NCBI RefSeq assembly: GCF_009762775.1
Contig: NZ_CP046401.1
Location: 1,860,001-1,924,000 of the forward strand
DNA from: Maribellus comscasis
GTDB taxonomy: Bacteria > Bacteroidota > Bacteroidia > Bacteroidales > Prolixibacteraceae
DNA length: 64,000 bases
Direction: 5' to 3'
Part shown: piece after piece, positions 62,386-64,000 of the stretch
How the letters are laid out: every line of letters starts with the position of its first letter
Position numbering within the stretch: the first letter of the stretch is position 1
Notes under the pieces: model-generated
Databases searched by the model: none
What the model was told of the DNA's origin: nothing
Seen by the model: only the letters and a program-made list of their open reading frames with translations
Made by a program: the position numbers and the translations under genes

Positions 62386-64000
62386 TTAGTTCAATCTTTC
62401 TACAAGAATTTGCGTTACAACATCCTTGTCAATTTCAACTTCTTTGGCATCAGTATTCTCCAAATTTTCAACCAATTTAAGATCGTTTGCCAAAGTTTGT
62501 GTGCAAATATAATCTTTATGACTTAAAACGGCATCATTTATTTTTTCGTGCTTTTCAATCACAAGATTTATTCTGTCAGTTACTTCAAAATTGCTTTCTT
62601 TTCGTAAATTCTGAATTTTATTAATGAACTCACGGGCAATTCCTTCCAGTTTCAGTTCTTCTGTCACATTGATATCCAGCGCAATGGTCATCTGACCTTC
62701 GGTTGCCAGTGTCCATCCCTGAATATCTTCTGTTTGTATTTCAACGTCTTCTTTTGTGAGTACAATTTTCTCTTCACCCACTGAGATTTCTATACCTCCA
62801 TTGCTTTCCAGCTCCGAAATATCGGTTTGATTAAATTGATTTACCGCTCCTGCAATCTGTTTCATCAGTTTCCCGTACTTTGGCCCAAGCGTTTTAAAAT
62901 TGGGTTTTATCTTCTTTTTTATGATACCCGTTGTATCCTCCAGATATTCTACGTCTTTTACGTTAACTTCGGTTAAAATGATATCTTTTACCGCGTTAAA
63001 CTGGTCGCGAAAATGCGGATTTAACACCGGAACCATAATTTTTGCAAGCGGCTGGCGCACTTTCAGCTTTTCTTTCCGGCGTAATGCCAAAATCATGGAG
63101 GAAGCGCGTTGGGCAATTCCCATTTTTTCTTCCAGGTCTTTGTCGATTACTTTCTCGTCGAAGGCAGGGAAATCGACTAAATGAACACTTTGATCTGCTT
63201 CCCGACCGGTTATTTTATTTAAGTCGGCATAAAGCAAATCGGCGTAAAACGGTGAAATCGGCGACATCAGTTTTGCCACATTTACCAAACAGGTATACAG
63301 GGTTTGATAAGCAGAGATTTTGTCCTCTGAATATTCACCTCCCCAGAATCGTTTCCGGCTCAACCGCACAAACCAGTTACTCAGGTTTTCAGTTACAAAT
63401 TCTGAAATGGCCCTTCCAGCCCGGGTGGGTTCATAACTTTCGTAGCTTTCCCCTACTTCTTTTATCAATGAATTGAGCAGCGACAATATCCAGCGATCCA
63501 ATTCCGGGCGTTTCTCCAACGGGATTTCATTTTCTGCATAGCTAAAATCATCCACATTGGCGTATAAAGCAAAAAAGTTATAGGTGTTATAAAGTGTTCC
63601 AAAAAACTTCCGTTTTACTTCTTCCACACCGGCGACATCAAATTTCAGATTATCCCAGGGCTGTGCATTGGTAATCATGTACCAGCGCAAGGGGTCGGAA
63701 CCGTATTTTTCGATTGTAGCAAACGGATCAACCGCATTCCCTAAACGCTTCGACATTTTATTGCCGTTTTTATCCAGCACCAATCCGTTGGATATAATGT
63801 TTTTAAAAGCTACCGATTCATCCGTCATGGTAGCAATGGCGTGTAATGTAAAAAACCATCCGCGTGTTTGGTCAACACCTTCAGCAATAAAATCGGCAGG
63901 GAAAAGGCCAGAGCCAGCCCCTCCCCAACCCTCCCCGAGGGGGAGGGAGTTAAGGACAGTGGTAATTTCATGAAGGACACTGTCAATATTGTTAATTACT
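62386..64000 (-). CDS. ileS: Isoleucyl-tRNA synthetase (C-terminal part, gene continues beyond the window)
   Basis: The frame is open to the window edge; the first ATG at 63828 is internal. Seen: FPADFIAEGVDQTRGWFF, the KMSKS loop as NKMSKRLGN, SPISPFYADLLYADLN, the anticodon-binding domain, and the C-terminal extension of the type II enzyme (ISVGEEKIVLTKEDVEIQTED and onward). The N-terminal two thirds, including the HIGH motif and editing domain, are outside the window. Just before FPADFIAEG the frame contains an insertion of about 30 or more residues encoded by a GC-rich palindromic repeat and flanking sequence. Confidence 0.96.
   Translation of the reverse strand, partial: VINNIDSVLHEITTVLNSLPLGEGWGGAGSGLFPADFIAEGVDQTRGWFFTLHAIATMTDESVAFKNIISNGLVLDKNGNKMSKRLGNAVDPFATIEKYGSDPLRWYMITNAQPWDNLKFDVAGVEEVKRKFFGTLYNTYNFFALYANVDDFSYAENEIPLEKRPELDRWILSLLNSLIKEVGESYESYEPTRAGRAISEFVTENLSNWFVRLSRKRFWGGEYSEDKISAYQTLYTCLVNVAKLMSPISPFYADLLYADLNKITGREADQSVHLVDFPAFDEKVIDKDLEEKMGIAQRASSMILALRRKEKLKVRQPLAKIMVPVLNPHFRDQFNAVKDIILTEVNVKDVEYLEDTTGIIKKKIKPNFKTLGPKYGKLMKQIAGAVNQFNQTDISELESNGGIEISVGEEKIVLTKEDVEIQTEDIQGWTLATEGQMTIALDINVTEELKLEGIAREFINKIQNLRKESNFEVTDRINLVIEKHEKINDAVLSHKDYICTQTLANDLKLVENLENTDAKEVEIDKDVVTQILVERLN
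63912..63957. repeat. GC-rich palindromic repeat inside ileS
   Basis: CCCTCCCC (63929-63936) and GGGGAGGG (63940-63947) form a perfect 8-bp stem with a GAG loop, flanked by further CCCTCCCC-like sequence at 63918-63926. The composition is far more GC-rich than the surroundings. On the minus strand it is translated in frame as SLPLGEGWGGAG. Similar short GC-rich palindromes are scattered in many Bacteroidota genomes (family knowledge, not checked here). Confidence 0.7.

Noticed and set aside
62386-63828. ileS starting at the ATG at 63828
   Set aside because: The frame stays open upstream and encodes the conserved FPADFIAEGVDQTRGW segment, so this methionine is internal.
1-64000. tRNA genes, CRISPR arrays, insertion sequences, prophage or integron elements
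   Set aside because: Both long intergenic regions and all gaps were read; no cloverleaf, regular repeat-spacer pattern, transposase or integrase was seen.

Overview
The window comes from a Bacteroidota chromosome. Evidence: an AT-rich backbone, -7 boxes of the form TAnnTTTG upstream of many genes, an LpxC-FabZ fusion in the lipid A operon, a DUF3098-uppP-truB-queA gene order, GSCFA and DUF6132 family proteins, and IF-2 with a long charged N-terminal linker. The gene set (Suf cluster, rubrerythrin, glycogen cluster, TonB-plug surface proteins) fits an anaerobic or microaerophilic member of the class Bacteroidia, possibly Marinilabiliales. That order-level guess is inference. No tRNA, rRNA, CRISPR array, insertion sequence or prophage was seen, and most of the window is core genome.

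Layout. 1-4.6 kb: end of a DUF3098 gene, then uppP, truB, queA, a SIMPL-domain periplasmic protein and a methyltransferase. 4.6-12.4 kb (minus): a large anchored protein with a propeller-like C-terminus, then the rimP-nusA-infB operon. 12.6-17.2 kb: an HD-domain phosphohydrolase, then lpxD, lpxC/fabZ and lpxA. 17.2-18.3 kb: thiL (minus). 18.5-25.3 kb: sufBCD, sufS, sufE and a SufT-like gene, interrupted by inverted DUF6132 and rubrerythrin genes. 25.3-33.1 kb: a Tat-exported enolase-superfamily protein, queG, a YdeI/DUF1905 protein, a 1236-residue TonB-plug fusion protein and a PLP-dependent sulfur-amino-acid enzyme. 33.1-44.0 kb: a glycogen/alpha-glucan cluster (branching enzyme, GSCFA protein, debranching enzyme, GT4 synthase-like enzyme, GH57 amylase, phosphorylase). 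44.1-48.4 kb: an XRE-cupin regulator with an acyl-CoA ligase, then pyrH and frr. 48.5-57.3 kb: a minus-strand gene set (tetraheme cytochrome/SUMF1 fusion, Tat oxidoreductase, two membrane glycosyltransferases, an 81-residue membrane protein) divergent from a membrane-spanning LamG-winged-helix regulator. 57.3-64 kb (minus): folK, folB, a FolM-like SDR, ribE, cysS, lspA, a DksA-like gene and the 3' part of ileS.

Most unusual items. (1) The 48.5-57.3 kb accessory locus combines a one-component transmembrane regulator, a redox/SUMF1 fusion and lipid-linked sugar transferases. The divergent promoter region carries three copies of an 11-bp direct repeat. (2) Two intergenic regions, upstream of glgB and of pyrH, hold small structured RNAs that end in terminators, have no upstream coding gene close by, and share several sequence words; they look like two members of one RNA family. 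(3) ileS carries an in-frame insertion made partly of a GC-rich palindromic repeat. (4) The 1236-residue outer-envelope protein joins two parts that normally look like separate proteins.

All functional calls rest on motif reading and gene context. No database search was run.
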